From positions 1 through 12,923 of the forward strand of contig PLTE01000315.1 in the NCBI GenBank assembly GCA_003164375.1: a stretch of 12,923 nt of DNA, written 5' to 3'. Position numbers and translations under genes: made by a program. Positions 1 through 6,252 of the stretch are shown here, in pieces. The stretch is from Hyphomicrobiales bacterium (GTDB lineage Bacteria > Pseudomonadota > Alphaproteobacteria > Rhizobiales > Xanthobacteraceae). The number at the start of each line of letters is the position of its first letter. The first letter of the stretch is position 1. The notes beneath the pieces are model-generated. The model was given only the letters and a program-made list of their open reading frames with translations, searched no databases and had not been told where the DNA came from.

Positions 1-1
1 C

Positions 2-214
2 GCCGCATTCACGATCCTCATTTCCGTCTGCGCCAAAGGCTGCGCGCAGGCCGCAGCCGCGGCACTGACGGTCGTCGGCACGCCTGAGGGCTGCGCGCTC
101 GTCGCCCACGGCACAACGCGCGACCAGCCGTTCGCCGTAGTGCCGGCAGAGCAATTGCCAATCGCGATCGAGAAATATGTACGCAAGAAAAATTTCGAGA
201 TTGAGAATGTCTGA
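2..214 (+). CDS. cobG: Precorrin-3B synthase CobG, C-terminal fragment (5' end outside window)
   Basis: The last 70 residues of CobG, the monooxygenase that uses O2 to turn precorrin-3A into precorrin-3B in the oxygen-dependent corrin pathway. CobG belongs to the nitrite/sulfite reductase (ferredoxin) family and carries an Fe-S cluster. What is seen: an open frame entering from the left edge with no start, containing SVCAKGCA (fragment residues 8-15), which matches the C-x3-C pair near the end of this family, then GCALVAHGTTRDQP and a charged tail ending at TGA 212-214. The cobH start lies inside the last codons, so the two are translationally coupled. Identification rests on the Cys motif plus the cobH-I-J neighbours. 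It might instead be a general sulfite-reductase-like protein, but the context makes that unlikely. The gene is cut by the window edge, not by a mutation. Confidence 0.85.
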   Translation, partial: AAFTILISVCAKGCAQAAAAALTVVGTPEGCALVAHGTTRDQPFAVVPAEQLPIAIEKYVRKKNFEIENV

Positions 215-842
215 GCGCGCCGCCTATCTGCGCGACGGCACGGCGATCTACGAGCGCTCCTTCGCCATCATCCGCGCCGAGGCCGATCTGTCGCGCTTCT
301 CGGCCGAGGAAGCCGACGTCGCGGTGCGCATGATCCACGCCTGCGGACAGGTCGACGTGGCTCAGCATATCGTGTTCGGCGGCAATCTGGTCGCAGCGGC
401 GCGCGGCGCGCTCGCTTCGGGCGCGCCGATCCTGTGCGACGCCGAGATGGTGGCGCATGGCATTACCCGCGCGAGGCTGCCGGCGAACAACGAAGTGATC
501 TGCACGCTCAACGACCCGCGCACGGCGGCGCTGGCGAAAGACAACGCCACAACGCGTTCGGCGGCGGCGCTCGATTTGTGGCGCGATCGTCTCGGCGGCG
601 CCGTGGTCGCCATCGGCAATGCGCCGACCGCGTTGTTCCGGCTGCTTGATCTGATCGATCAGGGCGCGCCGAAGCCGGCGGCCATTCTCGGCATTCCGGT
701 CGGCTTCGTTGGCGCCGCCGAATCGAAAGCAGCGCTCGCCGCCGATCCGCGCGGCGTGCCCTTCCTTATTGTGCGCGGCCGCGTCGGCGGCAGCGCCATG
801 ACCGCCGCCGCCGTCAACGGCTTGGCGAGGCCAGGACTGTGA
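207..842 (+). CDS. cobH: Precorrin-8X methylmutase CobH
   Basis: CobH moves the methyl group from C-11 to C-12 of precorrin-8X, giving hydrogenobyrinic acid; no cofactor is needed. The 211-residue product is the usual family length. It begins YLRDGTAIYERSF and shows RMIHACGQ with His44, the position of the catalytic histidine in the family, then DAEMVAHGITRARLP, RSAAALDLW, AIGNAPTALFRLLDL, PVGFVGAAESK and RGRVGGSAMTAAAVN, all strong CobH signatures. I chose ATG 207, which overlaps the cobG stop by 8 bases, over the upstream in-frame ATG 177, because family proteins start shortly before the YxRDG segment. The stop at 840-842 overlaps the cobI GTG. It acts late in the pathway, although it sits between the early-step genes cobG and cobI. 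Confidence 0.96.
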   Translation: MSERAAYLRDGTAIYERSFAIIRAEADLSRFSAEEADVAVRMIHACGQVDVAQHIVFGGNLVAAARGALASGAPILCDAEMVAHGITRARLPANNEVICTLNDPRTAALAKDNATTRSAAALDLWRDRLGGAVVAIGNAPTALFRLLDLIDQGAPKPAAILGIPVGFVGAAESKAALAADPRGVPFLIVRGRVGGSAMTAAAVNGLARPGL

Positions 843-1579
843 GCAAGTCTATGAGCGCAGGAAAATTGCTGGGCGTCGGTGTCGGGCCGGGCGATCCGGA
901 ATTGCTGACGCTCAAAGCGATGCGCGCGCTCGGCGAGGCGGACGTGATCGCGCATTTCGCCAAGGCCGGCAACGCCAGCCATTCGCGGGCGATCGTTGAG
1001 CGCCATCTGCGCGCCGAAGTCACCGAGCTGCCGCTCTATTATCCGGTGACGACGGAATTACCCTCATGCAGCGACGGCTATCGCGACGCGATCCGGGATT
1101 TTTACGACATCGCCGCAGCGCGCATCGCGACACATCTCGAAGCCGGCCGCGTGGTTGCGGTGATTTCCGAGGGCGACCCTTTGTTCTACGGCTCTTACAT
1201 GCATCTGCATGCGCGGCTAGCGCCGCGCTTTTCGACCGAGATCATAGCCGGCGTCACCGGCATGTCGGGCTGTTGGTCGGCGGCGGGCATGCCGATGGCC
1301 CAGGGCGACGATGTGTTCACCGTCCTACCGGCGACGCTGCCCGAAGCCGAGTTGACGCGCCGGCTCGCCGACGCCGACGCCGCAGTCGTAATGAAGGTCG
1401 GGCGGCATTTGCCGAAGCTGCGCCGCGCGCTCGAATGCAGCGGCCGGCTGGCGCGCGCCATCTACGTCGAACGCGGCACCATGGCGGAGGAGAAAATGAT
1501 TCCGCTCGCCGCCAAATCGGACGACGACGCGCCCTATTTCGCCGTCGTCCTGGTGCCGGGCTGGGAGGGAAAGCCGTGA
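839..1579 (+). CDS. cobI: Precorrin-2 C(20)-methyltransferase CobI
   Basis: CobI is the SAM-dependent methyltransferase that methylates C-20 of precorrin-2 to give precorrin-3A, the substrate of CobG. It belongs to the class III tetrapyrrole methylase family. Visible in the 246-residue product: GVGVGPGDPELLTLKA (residues 12-27) as the SAM-fold start, ELPLYYPVTTE (63-73), ISEGDPLFYGSYMHLHARL (109-127), GVTGMSGCWSAAGMP (138-152), VVMKVGRHLPKLRRAL (183-198), and the terminal APYFAVVLVPGW. I chose GTG 839, which overlaps the cobH stop in the pattern GTGA and has GAGG 8 bases upstream. ATG 851, four codons downstream, is the alternative. The stop overlaps the cobJ start. No truncation or missing motif was seen. 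Confidence 0.96.
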   Translation: MSKSMSAGKLLGVGVGPGDPELLTLKAMRALGEADVIAHFAKAGNASHSRAIVERHLRAEVTELPLYYPVTTELPSCSDGYRDAIRDFYDIAAARIATHLEAGRVVAVISEGDPLFYGSYMHLHARLAPRFSTEIIAGVTGMSGCWSAAGMPMAQGDDVFTVLPATLPEAELTRRLADADAAVVMKVGRHLPKLRRALECSGRLARAIYVERGTMAEEKMIPLAAKSDDDAPYFAVVLVPGWEGKP

Positions 1580-2340
1580 GCGGCCGCCTCGCCGTCGTCG
1601 GATTGGGACCGGGCGATCCGCGCTATCTGACGCCGGAAGCCGGCGAGACGCTGGCGGGTGTCGACGCGCTCTACGGTTACGGCCCCTATCTCGACCGCGT
1701 GCCGGCGCGCGCCGGCCAGAGCCGTCATCCGTCCGACAATCGCGAAGAAGGCGCACGCGCCATAGCCGCGCTGCGTCACGCCGCGCTTGGCGCCAACGTC
1801 GCGGTGGTTTCCGGCGGCGATCCGGGCGTGTTCGCCATGGCGGCGGCGATCTGCGAACAGATCGAAACCGGGCCGGACGCCTGGCGGGCGCTCGATGTTG
1901 TTTTCGTTCCCGGAATTACCGCCATGCTCGCGGTCGCCTCGAAAATCGGCGCACCGCTCGGCCACGATTTTTGCGCGCTGTCGCTGTCGGACAATCTCAA
2001 GCCGTGGCCGCTGGTCGAACGCCGGCTCGATGCGGCGGCGAGCGCGGGCTTCGTGCTCGCGCTCTACAATCCGGTGTCGCGGGCGCGGCCGTGGCAGCTC
2101 GGCAACGCGATCGAGCGCCTGCGCCGGCAATTGCCCGACACTACGCCGGTGGTGTTCGGCCGTGCCGTCGGCCGGACCGATGAGCAAGTGAGCGTTACGC
2201 CGCTCGGGCAAGCCGCCGCGACGTCTGCCGATATGGCGACGCTTGTCATTGTCGGCACGCGCGAGACCCGCGTGATCGCCCGGCCCGGACGCTCGCCGCT
2301 CGTTTACACACCGCGCGCGACGGCGGAGGTGAGCGTATGA
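1576..2340 (+). CDS. cobJ: Precorrin-3B C(17)-methyltransferase CobJ
   Basis: CobJ methylates C-17 and drives ring contraction of precorrin-3B to precorrin-4, the step that removes the C-20 meso carbon from the macrocycle. The 254-residue product has the tetrapyrrole methylase fold: VVGLGPGDPRYLTPEA (7-22), LYGYGPYLDRV (32-42), VVSGGDPGVFAMAAAI (77-92), FVPGITAMLAVASKIGAPLGHDF (110-132) followed by SLSDNLKPW, and ALYNPVSRARPWQL (162-175), all typical of CobJ/CbiH. GTG 1576 overlaps the cobI stop (GTGA) and is preceded by a strong ribosome-binding site, GGGAGGGA at 1563-1570. It lacks any fused domain, unlike some CobJ proteins joined to CbiG or CobF. Its last 37 bases are overlapped, tail to tail, by cobK on the other strand. 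Confidence 0.96.
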   Translation: MSGRLAVVGLGPGDPRYLTPEAGETLAGVDALYGYGPYLDRVPARAGQSRHPSDNREEGARAIAALRHAALGANVAVVSGGDPGVFAMAAAICEQIETGPDAWRALDVVFVPGITAMLAVASKIGAPLGHDFCALSLSDNLKPWPLVERRLDAAASAGFVLALYNPVSRARPWQLGNAIERLRRQLPDTTPVVFGRAVGRTDEQVSVTPLGQAAATSADMATLVIVGTRETRVIARPGRSPLVYTPRATAEVSV

Positions 2341-3068
2341 TCGAGCCAGGCGACTGCGGCATCGATCGTCTCGACCGCCGGCGCATCGGCCACGACCGGC
2401 CGGCGCACCAGGATGACGTCGATGCCGAGCGTGCGGGCGGCGGCGATCTTGCCATAGGCGGCATTGCCGCCGCTGTTCTTGGCGATGACGACCTCGATGC
2501 CGTGCGCCGTCATCAGCGCGCGATCGTCGGCTTCGCTGAACGGGCCGCGCGCCGTGATGTAAGTAACGTGCGGCAGCGGCAGCGGCGGCTCGACCGGATC
2601 AACGCTGCGCACGAGATAACGATGCTGGGGAGCGTCCTTAAACGGCGCGAGCTCATTGCGGCCGAGCGCGACGAAGACACTACGGCCCTGCACGCCGATA
2701 GCACTTACCGCCGCATGGGTGTCGTTCACCTCGATCCAGCGGTCGCCGGCAACGGCGCGCCAAGCCGGCCGGAGCAACGCCACGAAGGGCACGCCGGTAG
2801 CATGCGCCGCGGCAACGGCGTTTTGCGAAATGACCGTTGCATAAGGATGCGTGGCGTCGATCAGGACGTCGATGCGTTCCGCGGCGAGATAATCGGCGAG
2901 GCCCGCGGCGCCGCCAAAGCCGCCGACGCGGACCGGCACGGCGTGCGGAACCGGCGCAGCAGTGCGGCCGGCAAGCGACAGCGTCACGTCGAGGCCGCCG
3001 CGCTTGGCCAGCCGTTCGCCGAGCAGGCGCGCTTCGGTGGTGCCGCCGAGAATGAGGATGCGTGGCAT
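2304..3068 (-). CDS. cobK: Precorrin-6A reductase CobK
   Basis: CobK is the NADPH-dependent reductase that converts precorrin-6A to precorrin-6B (dihydroprecorrin-6) by reducing the macrocycle at C-18/C-19. The 254-residue product begins MPRILILGGTTEARLLGERL, the nucleotide-binding Rossmann start of CobK/CbiJ, followed by LIDATHPYATVISQNA (69-84), PAWRAVAGDRWIEV (101-114), FVALGRNELAPF (132-143), YITARGPFSEADDRALM (170-186) and VIAKNSGGNAAYGKIAAAR (194-212), all family hallmarks. Start ATG at 3068 is supported by AGGA at 3078-3075, six bases upstream. TAA lies at 2306-2304. It is the only minus-strand gene between cobJ and cobL: it overlaps cobJ by 37 bases and its start codon overlaps that of cobL. 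Any promoter of its own must therefore lie inside cobL coding sequence. Confidence 0.95.
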   Translation of the reverse strand: MPRILILGGTTEARLLGERLAKRGGLDVTLSLAGRTAAPVPHAVPVRVGGFGGAAGLADYLAAERIDVLIDATHPYATVISQNAVAAAHATGVPFVALLRPAWRAVAGDRWIEVNDTHAAVSAIGVQGRSVFVALGRNELAPFKDAPQHRYLVRSVDPVEPPLPLPHVTYITARGPFSEADDRALMTAHGIEVVIAKNSGGNAAYGKIAAARTLGIDVILVRRPVVADAPAVETIDAAVAWLDHTLTSAVARGV

Positions 3069-3078
3069 GCAAAATCCT
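3054..3078. promoter_or_regulatory. Overlapping divergent start codons of cobK and cobL with their ribosome-binding sites
   Basis: The self-complementary CATG at 3066-3069 supplies both start codons: ATG on the minus strand (3068-3066) for cobK and ATG on the plus strand (3067-3069) for cobL. On the plus strand GAGGA (3054-3058) sits 8 bases before the cobL start. On the minus strand AGGA (3078-3075) sits 6 bases before the cobK start. There is no intergenic DNA, so each gene's leader and promoter must lie in the other's coding sequence. The coordinates and motifs are directly seen; use of both starts is inferred from spacing and family length. Confidence 0.7.
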
Positions 3079-4314
3079 GAGCCGCTTGCGGACGACACTG
3101 CCGCATCGCCGCGCTGGCTGTCCATCGTCGGCATCGGTGAGGACGGCGTCGAGGGCTTGAGCGCGGCGGCGCGCGGGCTGATTGGCGCAGCCGAAATCGT
3201 GTTCGGCGGTAGGCGCCACCTTGGGCTTGCAGCGCCACTCATTCGCGGCGCGACGCGACCGTGGCCGAGCCCATTCGACAGCGCGCCTGAAGAAGTCATG
3301 CGGCATCGCGGCCGACCGGTCTGCGTACTCGCCTCGGGCGATCCGTTCCACTATGGCGTCGGCGCGGTTTTGGCGCGGCGCATCGACCCCCGCGAGATGG
3401 TGGTCGTGCCGGCCCCGTCGGCCTTTAGTCTGGCGGCGGCGCGACTTGGCTGGTCGCTGCCGCAGACCGTGCTGCTGTCGCTGCATGGCCGCACGCTCGA
3501 TCTGATCCGCCCGCATTTGCAGCCGGGCGCGCGCATTCTCGCTTTGACGTCAGACGGTGAAGGGCCGGCGGCGCTGGCAAATCTTCTGGCCGGTACCGGC
3601 TTCGGCGCATCGCGCTTGACCGTGCTCGAAGCGCTCGGCGGCCCGCGCGAACGCATCCGCGGCACGACGGCTGCGGGTTTTGAGTTCGGCACGACGAATG
3701 CGCTCAACGTCGTTGCCATTGAAGTCGAGGGAGCGCCGCAGGCGCGCGTTTTGTCGCGCGCGCCAGGACTGCCGGACAATTTGTTCGAGCACGACGGCCA
3801 GATCACCAAACGCGACATCCGCGCGGTGACGCTGTCGTCGCTCGGCCCTCGCCGCGGCGAACTGTTGTGGGACGTCGGCGCCGGATCAGGCTCGGTGGCG
3901 ATCGAATGGATGCTGGCCGATCCTTTGATGCGCGCGATCGCCGTCGAAGAGCGCGCCGACCGCGCGGCGCGCATCCGCCGCAACGCCGCGGCCTTCGGCG
4001 TGCCGGGACTCGACATTATCGAAGGCGCGGCGCCGGCCGCGCTGTCCGGTCTGGCGACGCCAGACGCTATTTTTATCGGCGGCGGCGCCAGTGACACCGG
4101 CATGCTCGACGCTGCGGCGCGAGCACTGCGCTCCGGCGGCCGGCTGGTGGTCAATGCGGTGACGCTCGAAACCGAAGCGCTGCTGCTCGCCCGCCACGCC
4201 GCACTTGGCGGCGAACTCATCCGGATCGCGATTTTGCGCGCGGCGCCGGTCGGCGAAAAAACCGGCTGGCGGGCGGCGATGCCGGTGACGCAGTGGTTAT
4301 GGACGAAACCATGA
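3067..4314 (+). CDS. cobL: Precorrin-6Y C5,15-methyltransferase (decarboxylating) CobL
   Basis: CobL methylates C-5 and C-15 of precorrin-6B and decarboxylates the C-12 acetate, giving precorrin-8. The 415-residue product shows both family domains. The N-terminal tetrapyrrole methylase (about 17-235) has LSIVGIGEDGVEGLS, FGGRRHL, VLASGDPFHYGVGAVLARRI (87-106) and APSAFSLAAARLGW. The C-terminal Rossmann methyltransferase/decarboxylase domain (about 238-415, CbiT-like) has LFEHDGQITKRDIRAVTLS, WDVGAGSGSVAIEWM (268-282, SAM motif I) and IFIGGGASDTGMLDAAARAL. It is a natural fusion equal to CbiE plus CbiT. ATG 3067 follows GAGGA at a good distance; in-frame ATGs at 3052 and 3058 are alternatives. 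The stop is coupled to cobM through ATGA. Length and domain order are normal. Confidence 0.95.
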   Translation: MQNPEPLADDTAASPRWLSIVGIGEDGVEGLSAAARGLIGAAEIVFGGRRHLGLAAPLIRGATRPWPSPFDSAPEEVMRHRGRPVCVLASGDPFHYGVGAVLARRIDPREMVVVPAPSAFSLAAARLGWSLPQTVLLSLHGRTLDLIRPHLQPGARILALTSDGEGPAALANLLAGTGFGASRLTVLEALGGPRERIRGTTAAGFEFGTTNALNVVAIEVEGAPQARVLSRAPGLPDNLFEHDGQITKRDIRAVTLSSLGPRRGELLWDVGAGSGSVAIEWMLADPLMRAIAVEERADRAARIRRNAAAFGVPGLDIIEGAAPAALSGLATPDAIFIGGGASDTGMLDAAARALRSGGRLVVNAVTLETEALLLARHAALGGELIRIAILRAAPVGEKTGWRAAMPVTQWLWTKP

Positions 4315-5072
4315 CCGTGCATTTCATCGGCGCCGGACCGGGCGCGGCCGATCTCATCACCGTGCGCGGCCGCGACCTGATCGCGCGCTGCCCGGTCTGC
4401 CTTTATGCCGGCTCGATCGTGCCGCGCGAATTGCTCGGCTTTTGTCCGCCGGGCGCGCGCGTCGTCGATACCGCACCGCTGTCGCTCGACGAGATCGACG
4501 CCGAGTTCGCGACCGCTTATGCCTCCGGCCACGATGTGGCGCGGCTGCATTCCGGCGATCTTTCGATCTACTCGGCGCTCGCCGAACAGCTGCGCCGGCT
4601 CGAGCGGCGCGGTATTCCCTACACGCTGACGCCCGGCGTGCCGGCGTTTGCCGCCGCGGCGGCGGCGCTGCAATGCGAGCTCACCGTTCCCGAAGTGGCG
4701 CAGAGCGTGGTGCTGACGCGGGTCTCCGGCCGCGCCTCGCGCATGCCCGAGACCGAGAAGCTATCGAGCTTTGCCGCAAGCGGCGCCACGCTTGTCGTCC
4801 ATCTCGCGATCCATGCCGTCGATGCGATCGCCCAAGAGCTGACGCCATTTTACGGCGCCGACTGCCCGGCGGCGGTCGTGGTGCAAGTGAGTTCGCCGGC
4901 TGAGCGCATCCTGCGCGGCACGCTCGCCGACATCGCCGCAAAAGTCGCCGAGGCGCGGATCGAGCGTACCGCGCTAATCCTGGTCGGCCGGGCGCTCGCC
5001 GCGCATAATTTCCGCGACAGCGCGCTCTACGACGCCGACTATCGCCGGCGGTTTCGCGGAGGCGCGGCATGA
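4311..5072 (+). CDS. cobM: Precorrin-4 C(11)-methyltransferase CobM
   Basis: CobM adds the C-11 methyl group to precorrin-4 to give precorrin-5, the substrate for C-1 methylation. The 253-residue product begins MTVHFIGAGPGAADLITVRG, the canonical CobM start, followed by CLYAGSIVP (30-38), ARLHSGDLSIYSALAEQLRRL (77-97), TPGVPAFAAAAAAL (107-120), TRVSGRASRMPETE (136-149) and a C-terminal LYDADYRRRFR. ATG 4311 overlaps the cobL stop as ATGA. In-frame GTG 4293 and ATG 4299 upstream would add six and four residues not expected at the family N-terminus, so I rejected them. In P. denitrificans-type clusters cobE is often nearby, but here cobL runs straight into cobM. Its TGA is only eight bases from the stop of the convergent cbiD, and no terminator lies between them. 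Confidence 0.96.
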   Translation: MTVHFIGAGPGAADLITVRGRDLIARCPVCLYAGSIVPRELLGFCPPGARVVDTAPLSLDEIDAEFATAYASGHDVARLHSGDLSIYSALAEQLRRLERRGIPYTLTPGVPAFAAAAAALQCELTVPEVAQSVVLTRVSGRASRMPETEKLSSFAASGATLVVHLAIHAVDAIAQELTPFYGADCPAAVVVQVSSPAERILRGTLADIAAKVAEARIERTALILVGRALAAHNFRDSALYDADYRRRFRGGAA

Positions 5073-5080
5073 GCCGGGAG

Positions 5081-6208
5081 CTAAATCTTGAACGGCGCGC
5101 GGCCGACCAGATTTTGCTCGCGGTCGAACAGCACAATTTCGATGGCGATATCGGAGCCAGCGACGACCTCGCTGGCGGTTTGCTGTGCGGCGAGCGCCAC
5201 GGCATCGCCGAGCGCAATGCCCTCGGCCGCGGCGAGCGCGAAGGCTTCCGCAGCGGTGTTGGCGGCGACGATCCGTTCGCAGAGCTGCGCCGAGCCGCCG
5301 CCGGCCGCCGTCAGGTTTGCAAGCTCCGCCAAATCGACCGCGCCGCGCTTGGAGTGCAGATCGGTGAGACCCTGCGCGAGCTTCGTCATCTTGGCGACGC
5401 CGCCGGCGATGGTCACTTGGGCAACTGGGTGCCGGCGCAGATATTTCAGCATGCCGCCGACAAAATCGCCCATGTCGATCAGCGCAATGTCCGGCAGATC
5501 GTAGAGCTTCTGCGCAGCCGTCTCGGAACTCGATCCGGTCGCGCCTGCGATGTGGGTAAGGCCCGCGGCGCGCGCGACGTCGATGCCGGAATGGATCGAA
5601 TGGATCCAGGCCGAGCAGGAATATGGCACCACGATGCCGGTGGTGCCGAGGATCGACAGGCCGCCGACGATGCCGAGCCGGCCGTTGAGCGTCTTTGCCG
5701 CGAGCGCCGCACCGCCGGGAATGGAAATCTCCACCTCGACATCCGCGGCACGCCCTGCTTCAGCGGCGACTTCGGCGATGGCGTCGGTGATCATGCGGCG
5801 CGGCACCGGATTGATCGCGGGCTCGCCCGGCGGAATCGGAAGCCCGGCGCGGGTGACGGTGCCGACGCCCTCGCCGGCGCGAAAGCTCACACCGGCGCCC
5901 GGCGCGGTCGCGCGAACCGTCGCGCAGATCAACGCGCCGTGGGTCACATCGGGATCGTCGCCGGCGTCCTTGATCACGCCGGCGGTGGCGGAGCTTTCGT
6001 CCCGCCGCGTCATAGCAAGCGCAAAGCTCGGCCGCTCGCCGCGCGGCAGCGTCACCGTGACCGGATCGGGAAACCCGCCGGTGACGAGCGCTGCATAGGC
6101 CGCCTTCGCCGCCGCCGCGGCGCAGGTGCCGGTGGTCCAGCCTCGGCGCAAGGGCGGTCGTTCCTGCTTCGTCATCTCGCTTTGAGCCACGTCGCTTCCT
6201 GTGCTCAT
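5081..6208 (-). CDS. cbiD: Cobalt-precorrin-5B C(1)-methyltransferase CbiD
   Basis: CbiD is the SAM-dependent C-1 methyltransferase first defined in the anaerobic (cobalt-early) pathway. Here it takes the place of CobF. The 375-residue product is close to the usual length and shows LRRGWTTGTCAAAAAKAA (20-37), VIKDAGDDPDVTHGALI (78-94), GEGVGTVTRAGLPIPPGEPAINPVPRRMI (112-140, read in parts), GRLGIVGGLSILGTTGIV (176-193), GATGSSSETAAQ (222-233) and DFVGGMLKYL (248-257), all CbiD signatures. The start is uncertain: ATG 6208 is chosen, with AAAGGG directly against it. ATG 6175, eleven codons downstream, and GTG 6241 are alternatives; conservation begins only after the second. TAG lies at 5083-5081. 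It is divergent from cobA and convergent with cobM. No cobF is visible in the window. Confidence 0.93.
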   Translation of the reverse strand: MSTGSDVAQSEMTKQERPPLRRGWTTGTCAAAAAKAAYAALVTGGFPDPVTVTLPRGERPSFALAMTRRDESSATAGVIKDAGDDPDVTHGALICATVRATAPGAGVSFRAGEGVGTVTRAGLPIPPGEPAINPVPRRMITDAIAEVAAEAGRAADVEVEISIPGGAALAAKTLNGRLGIVGGLSILGTTGIVVPYSCSAWIHSIHSGIDVARAAGLTHIAGATGSSSETAAQKLYDLPDIALIDMGDFVGGMLKYLRRHPVAQVTIAGGVAKMTKLAQGLTDLHSKRGAVDLAELANLTAAGGGSAQLCERIVAANTAAEAFALAAAEGIALGDAVALAAQQTASEVVAGSDIAIEIVLFDREQNLVGRAPFKI

Positions 6209-6217
6209 CCCTTTAGT

Positions 6218-6244
6218 CCCGTGCGCCACTGGCGTCACCACGGG
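6218..6244 (+). promoter_or_regulatory. Stem-loop in the cbiD/cobA divergent gap, covering part of the cobA ribosome-binding site
   Basis: The outer arms CCCGTG (6218-6223) and CACGGG (6239-6244) pair over six bases. Inside, CGCC (6224-6227) pairs with GGCG (6231-6234) around an ACT loop, leaving TCAC (6235-6238) as a bulge. The GGGGG at 6242-6246, six bases before the cobA ATG, is the only ribosome-binding candidate and its first three bases lie in the stem. The fold is directly visible. A role in translation control of cobA, or as an operator for the divergent pair, is inference only. If cbiD began at GTG 6241 this would be coding DNA. Confidence 0.4.
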
Positions 6245-6252
6245 GGCGCGTC

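Noticed and set aside
177..206. Upstream ATG 177 as the cobH start
   Set aside because: It would add ten residues lying wholly within the cobG end. The family N-terminus and a close stop-start overlap favour ATG 207.
3351..4673. 440-codon minus-strand open frame opposite cobL/cobM
   Set aside because: Both plus-strand genes are well supported by domain motifs; this frame exists only because stop codons are rare in GC-rich antisense.
6100..6252. Full cobalamin riboswitch upstream of cobA
   Set aside because: Only the GCCACTG string is present. The other conserved blocks and the B12-box are missing, and all but the last 44 bases before cobA are cbiD coding sequence.
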